64,000 nucleotides of DNA from Arabidopsis thaliana (taxonomy: Eukaryota > Streptophyta > Magnoliopsida > Brassicales > Brassicaceae), in assembly GCF_000001735.4 (NCBI RefSeq), contig NC_003071.7, positions 9,355,151-9,419,150 on the forward strand, read 5' to 3'. The position numbers were made by a program, and so were the translations under genes. Positions 11,701-22,630 of this stretch are shown in pieces (positions within the stretch are counted from its first letter, which is position 1; each line of letters opens with the position of its first letter). The notes under the pieces are model-generated. The model was not told where the DNA came from. It made no database searches and saw nothing but the letters and a program-made list of their open reading frames with translations.

Positions 11701-13678
11701 TGGGGTAGGACTTCGATATATGACTAAATAGCCCGCCAAGCCTAGTAATATCAGCGCGATGTGGATCATTTTTAAGAAACAAACTCAATGGAAACTTCTG
11801 CTGACCACCTCTGTGAAGAAAACCAACATTGTGATGGACGGCTTCACTACTCTTCAGCATTGCAAAACCTTCTGACAAGAAGTGGAGTATAACTGAGAAC
11901 AAAGAGACAAGAACCGAATTGCGTGTAACTCCAGAAGGGGCCAGAGTCCTATCTGCGCCTCTGTTCTTCAATAAAAGGTTCTGTAGGAATCCCCTGAAAG
12001 CTGAACCAGGAAGCTGGGGAGGTGATACAGGTGGTATGAATTGTATGACCAAGAGACAGAGGTTCCTCTGCTTCTCCTCAATCTGAATTCCAAGAGAAAG
12101 AATTACTTAATTATGTTCCTCAGATTCCAGAGGAGACTTATGCCAGCGGTTATTTATAGAAAAATAAAATAAGTCAGAAATAACCTATCATACCTTGTTA
12201 ATGGCTTCAGAGAGAGCGGAGATCGTAAATCCCATGCTACTCTCGTAGGATATATCTTCAGAGGATCCAGGCCACCAAACAACAGGCATTAAGTGCTGTA
12301 AGTCATGCTTGTTGGAACTCCTGCATGACAAGAAACCTTCAAACAAAAACTCGAAATGCAAAGATCTCCACCATTGTACCATCAATTCTTCCCGTTTAAA
12401 CAAATGACAAGCCAGCGCCAGATAGGGATAAGGTCCGGAGTATGGACACTCGGTTAAAATCAGTGTCGCTGTTTTGCAGCCACAAGCCAGAGCGTTTACT
12501 ACATGCTCAAAGATCAAATGAGATTGTGGGAACTCAAGAAACACATCAAGAACTTTGTCTAAACTTGACGAATCATGCGGTGCTTGAGTTCTGAAAGTCT
12601 CCAAGAGGAATGACAGAAATGCACCCCGTCCTAAGTACTCCGCCAACAAAGGGTCTTGCTCAAGTATATAAAAGAACTCATCACATATGGCAGACGAAAC
12701 AGGGCAAAAGAGTTCTTCGACTGAGGCAAATCTCCTCAGTCGACTTAATGTATCAGCCAATGAGCGGTCTGGCCTATCCAGCAGTCTTGAGAAGCATCGT
12801 AGTAGCTCTGTTGCAAATGAAAATCGAGTTGGAGCTTCTTGAAGAGGTTGGAAACCGTCAACAGGGTACTTAAACGGGTAAGCGCCGAAATTTAACTCGC
12901 ATCTCTCACCTTGGGAGAGAGATATAGCAGGGTAATACCCAAATCCAGGTCCAAGTTTTCTAATACCAGTAAATGCAGCCCCGAGGGAGACACCATTCCT
13001 GTAGAAGTAAATCTCATCACAGTTCAAATCTATGCAGCAACCGATGACATCCCCAGCAACCCATGATTGACCATAAGGTTCAGCTTCCTTGTTCCATTTG
13101 CTTACCCTTCGACCATCAAAAGCATATGAATCATCAGCATCACCCACACCTTTCTGGTCAGTGAAAGGGCAAGCAAGTGTTGCCCATCCAAGTTGTTGAA
13201 TTCCCGAGGTCTCTAAAGCGACTTCATACATCCATTTTCCTTTCCAAATACAAGCATTAGCCCTGGCGCTACTGAAAAGTGCTAAGCTCTCCAATACAAG
13301 AGGTGGCTTCACAATCCTGATATCACCACATATGCTAAACTCTTCAAGGCCAACAATAGGAGGTCCAACACCATGATGAACTACACTGATTCCTTCTCTC
13401 TGACTAACTGAAACATCCAAATCACCATGAAGCTTCGAGAACTGATTCTTAATCACAGCTCTAATCAAGCTACTGTCTACTTGACCATCCAATGGACCAA
13501 CCGACTTTTCTGCTAAACCAAATATGAATTCGATAGTCCGTTCTAAAGGCCGGTGACCAGAATAATCAAAATGTGGAACAATACGAGCTTTCGAGGAATT
13601 TTCTTTAGCATCTTCACCATTCAGTAAAACAGCCAAACCAGATGAAATCATACCAACCCGTAGGCTGTCTTCAGCCAT
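8796..13678 (-). CDS. RKP: RKP, RING-type E3 ubiquitin ligase related to KPC1
   Basis: Ten exons join in frame to 1280 aa: 13678-12194, 12082-11276, 11163-11003, 10872-10734, 10563-10480, 10370-10089, 10010-9879, 9715-9516, 9422-9218, 9143-8796. A SPRY domain sits at about residues 115-290 (MYEVALETSGIQQLGWATL, GDVIGCCIDLNCDEIYFYRN). A C-terminal C3HC4 RING ends the protein (CCICYAGE, PCSHRSCYGCI, CFFCN), followed by an acidic tail. RKP resembles mammalian KPC1, which ubiquitinates the CDK inhibitor p27. In Arabidopsis it is reported to target KRP-type CDK inhibitors and to be induced by a geminivirus C4 protein. The long reading frame has no ATG upstream of 13678 (its apparent upstream extension begins at TTG), so MAEDSLRVG is the start. 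I recall At2g22010. Confidence 0.95.
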
Positions 13679-13685
13679 ATGGCAT
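13671..13685 (-). promoter_or_regulatory. Upstream mini-ORF overlapping the RKP start codon
   Basis: On the minus strand an ATG at 13685-13683 opens ATG CCA TAT GGC TGA, ending at 13671. It starts 7 nt before the RKP ATG (13678-13676) in another frame and stops 5 nt past that ATG, so the two starts overlap. Ribosomes would meet the out-of-frame ATG first. Confidence 0.55.
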
Positions 13686-14220
13686 TGATTGTGAACCAAA
13701 CGCGCTTTCAACACAACCAATTACAAGAGAACCAAAGTCTGTATCTATTCAACGAGACCTCATCAGAGACAATTCGAAAATGATTCAGAAAAGCTGTGAA
13801 GAGAAGAAGAACAAAAAAAAAAGTAGCATAAGTTTCCAAAAATCAATACTTGAATCAAAAAGCTTTCAAATTTATGTGATGAACAGGGATTAACAAAAAG
13901 AGAAAGCTATTCAATTTCAATCAATTAGAAAGAAAAAAACACCAAAATCAGAACGGAAAATTCGAAACTCACCGGAGAAATTGACATGAAAAGCGATTAA
14001 CCCAGAAGCCAAAATCAATCAATACCCAGATTCTTCAAACCAAAGACGGCGGACTTGTGCTAGGGTTTTTCAAATAAATTAAACAGGAGAAGACTTTTCG
14101 CTTCTTTTTTTTTCTTCTTCTTCCTCGAAGAGAGAGAGAGAGAGAGATTTTGCGCCCAATATTTTTGGGGGAACAGAGAAGAAGAATTGAAGAAAGAGAG
14201 AGAGAGGAATCAGAAGACCG
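13686..14220 (-). promoter_or_regulatory. RKP 5' leader with possible UTR intron and GA-rich tract
   Basis: The minus-strand leader contains a good donor-like sequence (CTCCGGTGAGTTTCG near 13972), suggesting a 5' UTR intron, though I could not fix the acceptor. GA-rich runs lie at about 14128-14147 and 14193-14205, typical of Arabidopsis promoter or leader sequence. Confidence 0.4.
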
Positions 14221-14270
14221 GTGGCTAACACCGAACGAGCCAATGGATCATGTGGCGTGTGGGTTTTTTA

Positions 14271-14402
14271 CCGACACGTGTCGGTGTCGATGACGTGGCT
14301 GATGACGTATTATATCGACGGTCTGGTCTGGTAACTTTTATAGAAGGAGAAGGAGGAAAGTTTACGATGCGGACGGTCTTACGTTTATTTTGACACGTGG
14401 CG
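14271..14402. promoter_or_regulatory. Cluster of ACGT elements including a 14-bp G-box palindrome
   Basis: CCGACACGTGTCGG at 14271-14284 is a perfect 14-bp palindrome centred on the CACGTG G-box. TGACGTGGC (about 14291) and TGACGTAT (about 14304) follow within 25 bp, and GACACGTGGC sits near 14391. These are bZIP/bHLH and ABRE-type sites. They lie 0.6-0.7 kb upstream of the RKP ATG. Confidence 0.6.
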
Positions 14403-17256
14403 TAGTAGATGTTAACGTGTTCTTAAATCAAATTACAAAATTACAAAAAGTAAACAACGCTTTTTAATTTTTCTCCTTCTGTTTTCTTTTTTAGTGTTAA
14501 CATTATGAGATTTGTTTTACTGAAGATATTTCCTGTTATTTGGATTAATCAAAAATAACAAAAAAAAAGGTGCTGTAAAACTTAGCAATTTAAAGGTAAA
14601 GTTAAAAGAATGTTAGTATCACCACTAACTAAAGAAAAAATCACAAAAATAATATGGTATTGTTTGAATATTCTTTTTTTTTTCATTTTAGTGTTAGTAT
14701 TATGAGATTTTCGTGTAAAATTTTTGCTAAAAACATTGTTAAAAAAAATTAGTTTTGTTTATCGCTTTTAAATAGTTATTATTTTTAGTTTAAAAAAAAA
14801 AAATATTATTGTTTATTATCAAAGATGATTTGGTTTCGACTACCCGTGAAATTTTCGAATGTGATTACAGTTGTCGAATAGCGTATTTACTGTATTTTAT
14901 TTAAGTGGATCTAAAATATGATATAATTATGATTAATCTAAAAAGAAATGTAAATTTAAGTTATATATCACTTTTGTAAATAATTTCTCTCGGAATTATT
15001 TTTTTTAAGTCCTTAATAATATCTTATGACAAAAAAAAAAATATGAATCTAGTTATCAGGTTTCCTTGGTAAAGAAAAATTTAGATGTAAGTTTCCTATT
15101 TGTAGATTCTATAATCATAACGGGTTTCACAAACAATTATAATACTGGTATCATTCGTTGACAAGAACTAATAATAATCTGGAGTTGACTTAATTAGAAA
15201 ACTTTATTTGTAAATCAATTGTCAAAAGCCATTCGTATATTCTTAATACATTATGCAAATTAAAGAAGAGTGTTACTATAATGTATGCACGAAAACTATT
15301 CAAGTGGATGTAAAGACGATTGAAATCGACGGAACGTGACGGAGCAGTTGTTGACAAGTCACCGGAGCTTTTGCAAACTTCCGATAGACACACGACCTTG
15401 TCAACGACCTGAGAGTATAAATAATTGAAAATATCAACTCGATCTCTAAACACACCACGTGGAAAGCTATGAGACCACTGTCGGCTAATGACTAATAAAA
15501 GAAGTATCGTGCACGTGTTCCACGTTGATCAACAGCCACTTCACTGGCTGATGTCTCTGTTATTCAGATAGTGACTTAAGACGGCATTATATTGTCTTCA
15601 AGGGAAATATTAAAACGCTGCGTTTCCGTGTGATGGAATAATTTTGCAACCGTTGCCACTTTTACTTTTGGGAATTTGGTTGAACAGCAACTTGTTTTTT
15701 TTTTTTTGGTAAATATTTTTGGTTGAACTTGTCATTCAATGTAGCAAAACTTAGTAAAAATGCTACAAAACATAAAGATTTTCAAATGTGCCAAACCTCA
15801 GCTCTATGGACGATTTCCCTGTTCTAACTATACTAAAATGCATAGTTTTGGTGTAGTGATTAACAAAAATATGTATGGAATATAATCATGATGATAATGA
15901 TAATGGTAAGATTATGCTTTTACTTTTGATTAAAAGCTAGTGATATGATTTGCCTCTTAATTTGAGTAGATGATTTTCAATGTTTGGTACTATTTTCATT
16001 GTTTTAGTGGGAAGAAAACAAAGAGATTTGGTGTTCAATGTAGCGTTAGTTAAGTAGATGAAAAGAGATACGTTGATGCTAATGATGATGTTATGATGTT
16101 TGATACTTTATATGTTTAATCATCATATTATCATTAATATGCTTTGTTTAAATGGTGATCTTTATGCTCTGTTTTGGCTTCTACTATATATATATGCTGT
16201 ATTTTTCTATGGGAAAGCAAAGCATAAGTAACGACAGTTGAAGTCCAAGTAAAGTACTAGATTGTTTCATGCCCATTGTGCAAGAGCCATATTTTATTTA
16301 TTAACAAAACATCCAACTGAGACTGGAGATACATAAAAGCTTGGAACATAATCCACTTTCAAGTGTTTGCTAACCACCGAGTGAGACAATGAACCAATAT
16401 GTTATCAAACAAATGTGATAAACAAATACAAATTCTCCAATCGATTAGGCAGAACCGCAGCATTAGCTAGTGGATAAATCAAGAGTTCAAGAATCGAACA
16501 CACAACATTCATTAACTTGTGTCTTGATGATGTCAAATTGTGAATCATGACTCAAAATGTATTACAACCATCATCATCATTAGGCCTCAATGCATCTCTT
16601 GTCTATGATCTAAAACGTATAGACAACACAAGGAACAAGCCGCCATGAGTGATCTGAGACAACTTTCCTTAAGGTAAGTAAACTGGTCATGGCATTTAAT
16701 GCTTTTGAGTTTCAGAGTCTGGTTGATGTATAAGGGAAGATTTTTAAGTTTAGATAAGGGAAGTTTCACCCAAATATCATCTTTTGGTGTCGATCGATAT
16801 TTCATATTTGATATTTTGTCCCACATTTTTGTTGATAATGTCAATATTGATATTATTTTATGCATGAGGTCTTGATATCATAGTTCAATTTTCGTTTTAG
16901 TCAAAATTGATGACTTTTTATTTTTCATTTTTTAAATAACTAATAGGTTCTAGGCCTAGGGGATTTGGTATTATGTTGTGCTTATATATAGGTTAATTTG
17001 TTTATATTCTTTTCAGATATAATCCTATTAGAAGATAGCATATTCGATATAAGTTTGTTTATGATTCTTAAAGTATATTCTCCTTGTATATAGGACGATC
17101 GTAGATATCACTAGATATGGGGAACTGTAATGCCTTTATATTGAAATCAATAGAGAATGATCTCCTCAACGGAGACTTTCATTAGCTTTCAAATCCAACA
17201 TACTTATTAAGTAGGGCTCCTTCATCTTTTTCTTTTCTCCTCCTCCATCGTACGAT
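14403..17256. other. Gene-poor intergenic region upstream of the first F-box gene
   Basis: About 2.85 kb, AT-rich, with no supported gene. Short ORFs at 15190-15453 (-) and 16587-16865 (-) show no recognisable domain. More ACGT motifs occur at 15462-15520 (CCACGTGG, GCACGTGT). A direct-repeat/T-tract structure is at 15675-15728. TA-rich microsatellite-like runs lie near 16190. Confidence 0.45.
15675..15728. repeat. 11-bp direct repeat flanking T-tract filler
   Basis: TTTGGTTGAAC occurs at 15675-15685 and 15718-15728. The 32-nt filler between contains a long T run followed by GGTAAATATT. Confidence 0.6.
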
Positions 17257-18531
17257 ATGTCTTCTCCAGCAGCCTCCACCACCAACGAGCCACGGCACGA
17301 GAATATTCATAGAGTTTCGTCGTCATCGTTATTCTCATTAGTAAAAGGACTCATAACAGGTTTACTCCAAAGTCAACTCATGAGACGAGCTATAAACTTA
17401 ATCAACCGAAACCCTAGACCATACGATATTGCCGCGGACCAATCTTCTTTGTTGTTTTCGTCATTACCTTATGATGTAGTTTTGAACTGCTTAGCTCGTG
17501 TCTCCAGACGCTACTACCCAAACCTCTCTTGTGTTTCCAAAAGCTTCCAATCCCTTGTGCGTTCTCCTGAGCTTGCACATATGCGATCCTTAATAGGCAA
17601 AGATGATCCCGTCGTTTATGTTTGCTTTTCCGATACTAAGCCTTTTTTGGGCAGGAGACTTGATTGGTTTACTTTGAATCCAAACGAGAAGAAAACAAGT
17701 GTTCTTAACTCATTTCAGGTTTTTTCTTACTATATGTTGTATTGTCCCTCCGTCTCCATAGGTTCAAAGATCTACTTCGTTGGAGGATGCATGTACAAAT
17801 GTTTGCCGGGCCTATTGATCTTTGATTCCTGGTCCGGCGAGTTGTGTGTGGGTCCTAGCATGAAGGAGGCTCGCATGTTACCGGGCGTGGCAGTAGTAAA
17901 TGGGAAACTATACGTAATGGGAGGGTGCCGCGAAGACCAAATCCAAGTGGAGGTTTTCGACCCGAATTCACAAACTTGGGAAGTTGGACCTTTAAGTTCA
18001 GATGGGGAAGTCCGATACGGAAAAGGGTTAATGCGATATGGAGCAATTGTGACTGAAGCTGTAGCATTGGAAGGGAAGGTTTATTGTATGAGTTATAAAG
18101 ATGGGAGTCACATAATCTACGATACGAAAGATGGAAAATGTGAGACTTTTTTGATGGCAGATGGAAAGGCATGGAGGAGAGGTGGAGTGTGTGTGGTAAA
18201 CAGTGTGATCTATGTTTATTACATTAATCTTGGGGTAATGTGGTATGACCCTAAAGATAAGGTATGGAGAGAGGTTAAAGGTTTGAATAAGCTTGATTAT
18301 AAATCAATTGACATGGTTGGGATGGTGGATTGCAATGGGAAACTTGGGTTTCTGTGGGGAAATAACACGAGAGAAATTATTAGTGGAAGAACCGAGAAGA
18401 GGATTTGGTGTGAGATGATCGTGTTGGAGAGGAGTGGAGTAGAAATCCATGGAACGGTCGAGTGGTCTGATCTCGTTGGATTTGTTCCTCATGACTATGA
18501 AATTTGGCGTTGTCTAGGTGTTTCTTATTAA
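17257..18531 (+). CDS. F-box/kelch-repeat protein
   Basis: An intronless 424-aa ORF. The F-box is at about residues 68-110 (LPYDVVLNCLARVSRRYY, LSCVSKSFQSLVRSPEL). Kelch repeats follow (GSKIYFVGGCMYKC, GPSMKEARMLPGVAVVNGKLYVMGG, QVEVFDPNSQTWEVGP), and the conserved end is GTVEWSDLVGFVPHDYEIWRCLGVSY. Such proteins are substrate adaptors of SCF ubiquitin ligases in a very large, fast-evolving plant family. I give the longest ORF. A second Met at residue 42 (position 17380) would give 383 aa and may be the annotated start, since the first 41 residues are not part of the usual family N-terminus. It is the most intact of three local paralogs. I recall At2g22030. Confidence 0.88.
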   Translation: MSSPAASTTNEPRHENIHRVSSSSLFSLVKGLITGLLQSQLMRRAINLINRNPRPYDIAADQSSLLFSSLPYDVVLNCLARVSRRYYPNLSCVSKSFQSLVRSPELAHMRSLIGKDDPVVYVCFSDTKPFLGRRLDWFTLNPNEKKTSVLNSFQVFSYYMLYCPSVSIGSKIYFVGGCMYKCLPGLLIFDSWSGELCVGPSMKEARMLPGVAVVNGKLYVMGGCREDQIQVEVFDPNSQTWEVGPLSSDGEVRYGKGLMRYGAIVTEAVALEGKVYCMSYKDGSHIIYDTKDGKCETFLMADGKAWRRGGVCVVNSVIYVYYINLGVMWYDPKDKVWREVKGLNKLDYKSIDMVGMVDCNGKLGFLWGNNTREIISGRTEKRIWCEMIVLERSGVEIHGTVEWSDLVGFVPHDYEIWRCLGVSY

Positions 18532-18945
18532 AACTTAGTTTATGATGGTAATGGTGTGATGACGTTTTCTTACTTTGTGAATTACCATATTACTAATATG
18601 TTGCATTGGCTGAGCAGAATTGTGAGCATCACAGATTAAACATGATTTGCATCTTTGGTTGCTTTTCATTTTTAATATAGCACTTACGATAAATAGGTAC
18701 CTATATACCAAAAACGTGTATTTGAAAAACAAAACAAGCTTTTAAACTTACAAAAAGTAACTGAAGGTTATAAAATATATAATCCTATTTACCATGACAT
18801 TTGGCGTTGTCTAGATGTTTAAACAGTTTTTCTTGTAGTAGCATTTCTGATCAAAACTATAAAAGAGATGCTTATGATAGTAATGATGTTGTGAAACGTT
18901 TTCTTACTTTTTGTATGACAATTTTATTAATATAGCGTCTTACTT
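18489..18945 (+). repeat. Duplicated 3' end of the F-box gene
   Basis: The terminal coding sequence and 3' flank at 18489-18600 (atttggcgttgtctagg, then tatgatggtaatggtg and cgttttcttacttt) recur in degraded form at 18792-18945 (atttggcgttgtctagatg, tatgatagtaatgatg, cgttttcttacttt). The copy carries an extra insert of about 50 nt between the two matching parts. The copy is not a gene. Confidence 0.75.
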
Positions 18946-19425
18946 AGCTAAAAAGTTGATGTATGACAATTCAACAATAGAATTGTCTACTCTAGATGAT
19001 CGACTGTTGTATCTGAAATCTAGATATACAAGTTTCTATGCGATTTTGGGCATTTCAGTATATGTCATCTAAATTCGTATCCAACTTTACGTGGTTCATG
19101 ACTTGTCGACTTAGAGTAGGATTAGAATAGATTTGGCAAGCTAGTTTTACACCACATGTCACGGGAATATCCGTGTGAGTAGGTTGGCTCAATGATATTG
19201 AATTATTGATATATACTTACTCCAAGACTTGCCCACAACAAGTGGAGTTTAGCTTTTAATACGAGTCCCTCGGCCATGATTAGGGGTTTGGGGAGAGAAT
19301 TAACGTCTGATCAAGAAAATATCAGAGGAGTAATTAGGAAGAAAAATCCAATCGAAATGTACAAGATTTGTCTAAAACACAAACAACACAATCATAATTT
19401 ATCCTTTTTGATAATTTTACAGGAT
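18946..19425. other. Intergenic region, F-box gene to LST8-2 3' end
   Basis: About 480 bp downstream of the duplicated segment and 3' of the minus-strand WD40 gene. I see no ORF, RNA gene or clear repeat. Confidence 0.45.
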
Positions 19426-21110
19426 TTAATCACGCAGTAGTGTACAACACACAGTAGCTTTGCGATGAGCTTGGTACACCATCTCTTCTTTTCCCGCTCG
19501 CATCGACCACAATCTAGCCGTGGTGTCCGATGATGCTAATAGTACAAAGTGAAAACCAGTTTAAATACTCTTTTGTCTCACACAAGTTTTCCAGTGTAAA
19601 GAGATTAAGTAGTACCTGTTACAAGATATTCTCCATCCATTGAGAAGTCACAGTCCCATACCCATCTTTCATGACCTGTTAAATGATATTGATGAGAGTG
19701 TAAAAGAGAACACATACCCCTTTCAGAAACACGGAGAGACCATATACCTGTTAAAACTTTCTCAAGTTTGAAACCATCAAGGTTCCATATTTTGACTGTT
19801 TTATCAGATGATGCGGTCGCTAGATATCTGCTAACAAATATATAAGACCTTACAAAAAGAAAGAAGACAAAGAAAACAGGTTGCAAGAGAAAGAAGAAGA
19901 AACACATAATTACTTGTTTCCAGGAGAAAGGAGACATTTAAGGATGTGGCTATTATGAGCTTGTAGCTTATGAAGGGGCTCAAACTCGGTCATCGTCTAG
20001 CAAAAAACACAATCAAATTTTTAAATGACATGAACAATTATTTCAGCATAATGGAAGAAAGAAAGTTTTTCTTATGATTAGAACAGTACTTGTCTTTCAC
20101 ACAAGGAGCGCCATACATAACATGTTCCACGGTCGTTAGCAGCAACCACCATTGTCCCATCCCACATAACCGTTAAAGACCGTATAGGTGTACCGACTTC
20201 TGGTACCTATATATAGTTATACACCAAAGTAATATTATATATCTACAGATTCTTAGAAAATGTAACTAGGATAAAGAAATGTACCAGTTCACAGCTACAC
20301 AAATCTGCTCTGAGATCCCATACACGTATATTACCGTTTTGGTCTCCAGATATCAATTCAGTCTATAAAAAAGGATAACAAGTAAGACAACTAAGCCGAT
20401 TGCTACAAAACAACACTAAGATATGTACCTGATTTGGGTGTAAAACAACTGTGTTAACTGGTGAAACACTTCTAAACTCCCTTTGGCATTCTCGAACCCT
20501 GCATTTTCGGTTCACGGGTCAAATCAAAATGAGCATTGAGCTATATATAGAAGAGAGAAAAAAAAAACATGAATGTGCTATATACCTCAAGTCCCAGATC
20601 TTAACAGAGCCATCTTCTGACCCTGAATACATCATGTGTCCAGTATATTGGAATCCTACCGCCATAACATTTTTGGTGTGTGATACAAAATTCCTCACCT
20701 AATGTGCACAAAGACTCCATCAAGATCATTCATATATTCAATCAAAAGGAAAGATAAACAAACAAAAACCACATCAAAAAGAAGGATATTTACAGGTATA
20801 TGAGGGTTGTAGGATCTGAGATCAAAGAGTCGTATGTGAGGATTGCAAGCTGCTACTAGTTTACCCTTTTCAGGGGTTAGCTCAAGCCTATTCACATGCT
20901 GAATATAATACAAAAGTTTCAGATGAAATGTCAAAAAATTAAAAAATGCATATGTCACAGAGATTTTAGTGTTGAGAAAACACACACCAAATCAGGATAG
21001 CGAAAGGAAAAGTAACAGCGACCGGTTCGGGCTTGCCATAATCGGATGGTTTGATCATGGCTTGCTGTTGCGAGATACACGGGACTATCATCCGGTTTGT
21101 TTTCAAACAT
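19426..21110 (-). CDS. LST8-2: LST8-2, WD40 subunit of the TOR complex
   Basis: Ten exons give about 312 aa: 21110-20988, 20898-20794, 20698-20586, 20498-20429, 20362-20285, 20206-20090, 19996-19914, 19827-19748, 19675-19616, 19535-19426. WD40 blades are clear: [98 protein letters not shown]. The start [21 protein letters not shown] is typical of LST8/GbetaL, which binds and stabilises the TOR kinase domain. Arabidopsis has two LST8 genes. LST8-1 is the main one and LST8-2 is reported as weakly expressed. It starts about 420 bp from the divergent F-box gene at 21534. I recall At2g22040. Confidence 0.93.
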
Positions 21111-21533
21111 TATTTCTTCAACAGAAGAAGACTAGGGTTTCGCAAACGTTTTTTTTTTTTTTTCTGACAATTTGGGGATTTATGCTGAATTTCAGACCAA
21201 AAACAAACCTTTATTATATTAAAATACACTATTCATTATCTTTCCCTTTTTTGGTCAAATATATTAATTATCTTAAATATGCTTCAATTTTATATATATA
21301 TATTTTTTATTCCTTCGTATTTAAGATATTTTTCCTAAAAAAGTGAAAAGGAAAAAAAAAGAAATTTTAAATTGCTGAGAAAAGGACAAAAAAAGGCAAA
21401 ACAAAAAAAAGTATCAGTTTATCTAAATCCAAGTCAATATTCTAAATTATAATCCTATATAAATAAAAACTCTTAGTATTCTTATGTTAATATGTTTGGT
21501 TCTCCTAATAATAAAATCTGAAGCCAAAACGAT
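21111..21533. promoter_or_regulatory. Divergent promoter region between LST8-2 and an F-box gene
   Basis: A 423-bp AT-rich spacer between two divergent start codons, with a TATATATATA run near 21294-21302. TATAAATA near 21458 is a candidate TATA box for the + strand gene. Confidence 0.4.
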
Positions 21534-22583
21534 ATGTCTCCTTCTTCGAAGAAGTTTAAGAAACAATCTTCCTCCAAATCAGTTAAGCCACCGCTAGAAG
21601 ATAACGATCCGTCCTTGCCATCGTTTACTTCATTGCCCGACGAAATCGTTTTGGACTGCTTGCAACGTGTCCCAAGAAGCTATTACCTAAACCTCTGTCG
21701 AGTCTCCAAAACCCTAAGGTCCCTTGTTCGGTCACCTGAGCTCTCCCGTTTGCGAACTCTCCTCCCAAAGAATTCTGTCTACGTCTCCTTCAGCCAAAAC
21801 ATAATCAATGTTCCACCAGATACGATCTACCGTTGGTTCACTCTTAAGAAGAAGACGATGAAGACGGCTATGAAGACGTTTAGGTATAAATTGGTCAAGA
21901 TTCCGATTCCGTTCCCTTCTCATCATTCTATGTACAACTCTTCCGCGGTTGGGTCAGAAATCTACTTCGTAGGTGGATCCTTCGAACCGATGTCGGAACT
22001 CTGGATTCTTGATACTCGAACTGGAATGTTTAGACAAGGACCAAGCATGAAGGTTGCTCGCACGGATGAAGCATCCGTGGGAGTAATCAATGGAAAGATA
22101 TACGTGATAGGAGGTTGTGAAGACAAGATACAAGTAGAAGTTTATGATCCGAAGTCGCGGAGTTGGAAAACTACGAAAGATCCTGAGGAGAAAACGCAGC
22201 GCGGATTGATGACTCGGTTAAGTGCGGTGTCGCTGGATTGGAAGGTTTACACTGTGGAAGTTGGGAGAATCGGTGTGTATGATCCGAGAGAAGGTAAAAG
22301 AAAGGAGACATTGACAATCCCAAGTGATATCGTATGGTGTATGTGTGTTGTTAATGATGTGCTCTATGCTTGTTATTTTCAGCAGGGGTTGATGGGTTTT
22401 GACGTAAAGCGCAAGGTATGGGTTAAAGTGGTTGGTTTGAAGACACTTAATGTCAAGTTTGATGTCTCTGTGATGGCGGAGTACGATGGAAAGCTAGCGA
22501 TTTTGTGGAGTGAGATTGATCAAACGAAGATGGAGAAGGGATTCGCGGGACGATCGAGTGGTCTGGTATTGTGGCCACAATGA
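21534..22583 (+). CDS. F-box/kelch-repeat protein with frameshifted C-terminus
   Basis: An intronless 349-aa ORF. The F-box is at about residues 30-72 (LPDEIVLDCLQRVPRSYY, LCRVSKTLRSLVRSPEL). Kelch motifs follow: GSEIYFVGGSFEP, GPSMKVARTDEASVGVINGKIYVIGG, QVEVYDPKSRSWKT. The family ends in GTVEWSG...CLVVS. Here the ORF reads GFAGRSSGLVLWPQ and stops at 22583, while the same DNA in another frame encodes GTIEWSGIVAT and continues to a CLVVSD end with TGA at 22628-22630. A small deletion has therefore removed about 16 codons and shifted the frame. The protein may still work as an F-box adaptor or be an early pseudogene. I recall At2g22050. Confidence 0.8.
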   Translation: MSPSSKKFKKQSSSKSVKPPLEDNDPSLPSFTSLPDEIVLDCLQRVPRSYYLNLCRVSKTLRSLVRSPELSRLRTLLPKNSVYVSFSQNIINVPPDTIYRWFTLKKKTMKTAMKTFRYKLVKIPIPFPSHHSMYNSSAVGSEIYFVGGSFEPMSELWILDTRTGMFRQGPSMKVARTDEASVGVINGKIYVIGGCEDKIQVEVYDPKSRSWKTTKDPEEKTQRGLMTRLSAVSLDWKVYTVEVGRIGVYDPREGKRKETLTIPSDIVWCMCVVNDVLYACYFQQGLMGFDVKRKVWVKVVGLKTLNVKFDVSVMAEYDGKLAILWSEIDQTKMEKGFAGRSSGLVLWPQ

Positions 22584-22630
22584 CAAATATTCATTGTGAG
22601 TTTCATAATTGTTTAGTTGTTTCTGATTGA

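Noticed and set aside
13679-13720. N-terminal extension of RKP by 14 codons
   Set aside because: It begins at TTG, not ATG, and is not part of the known protein.
15190-15453. 87-aa minus-strand ORF in the RKP/F-box intergenic region
   Set aside because: No recognisable domain, no good start context or leader, and low complexity flanks; not supported as a gene.
16587-16865. 92-aa minus-strand ORF
   Set aside because: AT-driven composition and no family resemblance I can defend.
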